From NCBI GenBank assembly GCA_043721855.1, contig JAYSPY010000065.1, positions 1 through 33,718 of the forward strand: a DNA stretch of 33,718 nucleotides. Direction: 5' to 3'. Both the position numbers and the translations under genes were made by a program. Under the pieces are notes generated by a model that was not told the origin of the DNA, ran no database searches, and saw only the letters and a list, made by a program, of their open reading frames with translations. The stretch comes from JACMNW01 sp043721855 (GTDB taxonomy: Bacteria; Pseudomonadota; Alphaproteobacteria; Rhodobacterales; Rhodobacteraceae). Shown piece by piece: positions 32,907-33,718 of this stretch. The stretch's first letter is position 1. Each line of letters starts with the position of its first letter.

Positions 32907-32949
32907 CTGACCGAAAAGGAGATTGTCCAGTGGACAATCACCCGGTCAG
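32907..32949. repeat. Nested inverted repeat GATTGTCCA-G-TGGACAATC within CTGACCG/CGGTCAG
   Basis: An inner near-perfect palindrome (32921-32939, nine-base arms with one central base) is enclosed by a second seven-base inverted pair CTGACCG (32907-32913) and CGGTCAG (32943-32949). The inner part would suit a dimeric DNA-binding protein; the outer pair suggests a mobile or recombination-related element. No gene encoding a regulator is next to it. Confidence 0.7.
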
Positions 32950-33219
32950 CTGCCCAAAGGCGCAAGCCGTCGGGTAAAGGATTTTTGATACGCGTTAATG
33001 CCGCGATATCCGTGGATGACACTACACCACCCTCGATGCGGTAGGGTGCCGGGCAAACCAACCTGACTTAAGGACGGGCCAAGCATAACCCGGAACAACC
33101 ATACTATCTCTTGGCCACATCTTAAACGATGGCAGCATTTAGGCCATCCCCACCCCAACCGCAGTCAACTTCTCGCGATGCGGGTTGCTTTCCCGCTGTT
33201 TCGGCTGCATGCCAAGCTC

Positions 33220-33579
33220 ATGCAGTTGGTCCGTAACCTATTTACCGTTGTCATGCTTTTTATCATATTGCCGTGGGGCGCGTTTGCAGCACCCCACATA
33301 GCACCGACGCGGGTCATCAATCCTGGCACTTTGTCGTTCTCGGATCATGCGTCTGGCTGCGTTGCCGCAATTCGCGACGACATCCCGACTAAAGTAACGA
33401 CAACCAAAAGATGCCGTATCGCCACGTTACCCGGCTTTTCGTGCAGCCCTGATCCCGTGGTGCAGGTCACCTCGGTTTATCCGACATATCCCCCATCTCA
33501 GGTTGCATTTTTGCACAGCGTGGGCTGGGGTGCGGCAGGGTGGGGTGATCCGCCTCCGCGTGACCCTCCTCGGGTTTGA
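33220..33579 (+). CDS. Small secreted protein, unknown function
   Basis: About 119 residues if started at ATG 33220, which gives a textbook signal peptide (MQLVRNLFTVVMLFIILPWG, cleaved after AFA). An earlier in-frame ATG at 33178 would add 14 residues. The mature part has four cysteines (SGCVAA, KRCRIA, FSCSPD region) that may pair, and a Pro-rich end (DPPPRDPPRV). I do not recognise a named family, though similar short exported proteins with a LPWGAFA signal occur in this bacterial group. A nested hairpin begins at its stop codon. Confidence 0.55.
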   Translation: MQLVRNLFTVVMLFIILPWGAFAAPHIAPTRVINPGTLSFSDHASGCVAAIRDDIPTKVTTTKRCRIATLPGFSCSPDPVVQVTSVYPTYPPSQVAFLHSVGWGAAGWGDPPPRDPPRV

Positions 33580-33623
33580 TGATCGGCCCTTAGGCGCGCC
33601 GCGCCTGATCCTTTATCATCAAA
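33575..33623. terminator. Nested hairpin after the small secreted-protein gene
   Basis: TTTGATGAT (33575-33583, overlapping the TGA stop) pairs with ATCATCAAA (33615-33623); inside, AGGCGCG (33592-33598) pairs with CGCGCCT (33600-33606) around one central base. It lies 16 bases before the next start codon. No T run follows, so it may be a terminator, an mRNA-stabilising structure or a repeat. Confidence 0.5.
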
Positions 33624-33638
33624 ACAACAGGAAAAAAC

Positions 33639-33718
33639 ATGCTCACCCGACGCAGTTTCATAGCCTTTTCGGCTATGTCAGGCCTTGCAGCCTGCACCCC
33701 GCCCGTAGCACAACCCGT
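33639..33718 (+). CDS. Start of a Tat-type lipoprotein gene (cut by window end)
   Basis: Only 26 codons are in the window: ATG at 33639 with AGGAAAAAAC upstream. The N-terminus LTRRSFIAFSAMSGLAAC has a twin-arginine motif (TRRSF) and a lipobox (LAAC), so an exported lipid-anchored protein is expected. Function cannot be told. In this family of bacteria L,D-transpeptidases and other envelope proteins carry similar signals, but that is only a guess. Confidence 0.6.
   Translation, partial: MLTRRSFIAFSAMSGLAACTPPVAQP

Larger units (their letters stand above)
32808..33219. other. Intergenic stretch with two palindromic elements, no gene seen
   Basis: About 410 bases without a convincing gene. 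It holds a REP-like hairpin at 32838-32858 and a nested inverted repeat at 32907-32949 (both listed). Short open frames exist on the minus strand but have no family signs. The remaining part (32950-33219) presumably holds the promoter of the small secreted-protein gene; no clear boxes. Confidence 0.5.

Noticed and set aside
32946..33158. Minus-strand open frame of 70 residues after alkB
   Set aside because: No ribosome site, no signal or domain, and its end overlaps the nested inverted repeat.

Overview
The window looks like chromosomal DNA of an alphaproteobacterium of the Rhodobacteraceae (Rhodobacter/Roseobacter group). The reasons are a Rhodobacter-type porin, several small families typical of this group (DUF3576, DUF2125, DUF4170, DciA/DUF721), a leuS-lptE-holA cluster, high-G+C codon use, and GC-rich palindromic intergenic repeats. 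No rRNA, tRNA, CRISPR array or intact insertion sequence was seen.

Layout. 1-785: 5' part of a porin gene (minus). 1079-6411: DUF3576 lipoprotein, leuS, lptE, holA and a GAF-domain protein (plus). 6443-13129: a LysR regulator followed by a ydcSTUV-type ABC importer and a PatD-type gamma-aminobutyraldehyde dehydrogenase. The dehydrogenase and binding protein closely resemble E. coli PatD and YdcS, so this looks like a putrescine uptake and oxidation operon. 13130-14271: a lower-GC islet with a small ORF, a Fic-family gene and a relic of a HicB antitoxin gene. 14313-18479: minus-strand genes for a peptidoglycan-binding-domain protein, a TIGR03862-type flavoprotein, an MscS-type channel and an SDR oxidoreductase. 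18600-22352: plus-strand DUF2125 protein, PmbA/TldE and a CysQ-like phosphatase. 22360-24789: a DEAD-box RNA helicase (minus) with a long repetitive basic tail. 24793-26713: an accessory-looking stretch with two divergent secreted-protein genes, one a mono-haem cytochrome. 26714-29160: DUF4170, WaaA-like transferase and LpxK. 29315-30513: DsbA-like oxidoreductase and DciA-like protein (minus). 30600-32807: MutY and an AlkB-type alkane monooxygenase (plus). 33220-33718: a small secreted protein and the start of a Tat-type lipoprotein.

Themes. Envelope biogenesis recurs: LptE, WaaA-like, LpxK, DsbA, porin, MscS and the peptidoglycan-binding protein. The most interesting points are the small-ORF/Fic/hicB-relic islet, a long GC-rich inverted repeat placed between the binding-protein and ATPase genes of the polyamine operon, two adjacent perfect 20-bp palindromes at 17678-17720, a WaaA-like protein that seems to have lost the catalytic glutamate, an insertion next to the KMSKS loop of LeuRS, the ten-copy repeat tail of the helicase, and the accessory secreted-protein/cytochrome pair. 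None of these is proven to be a new system; each is given with the test that would decide it.
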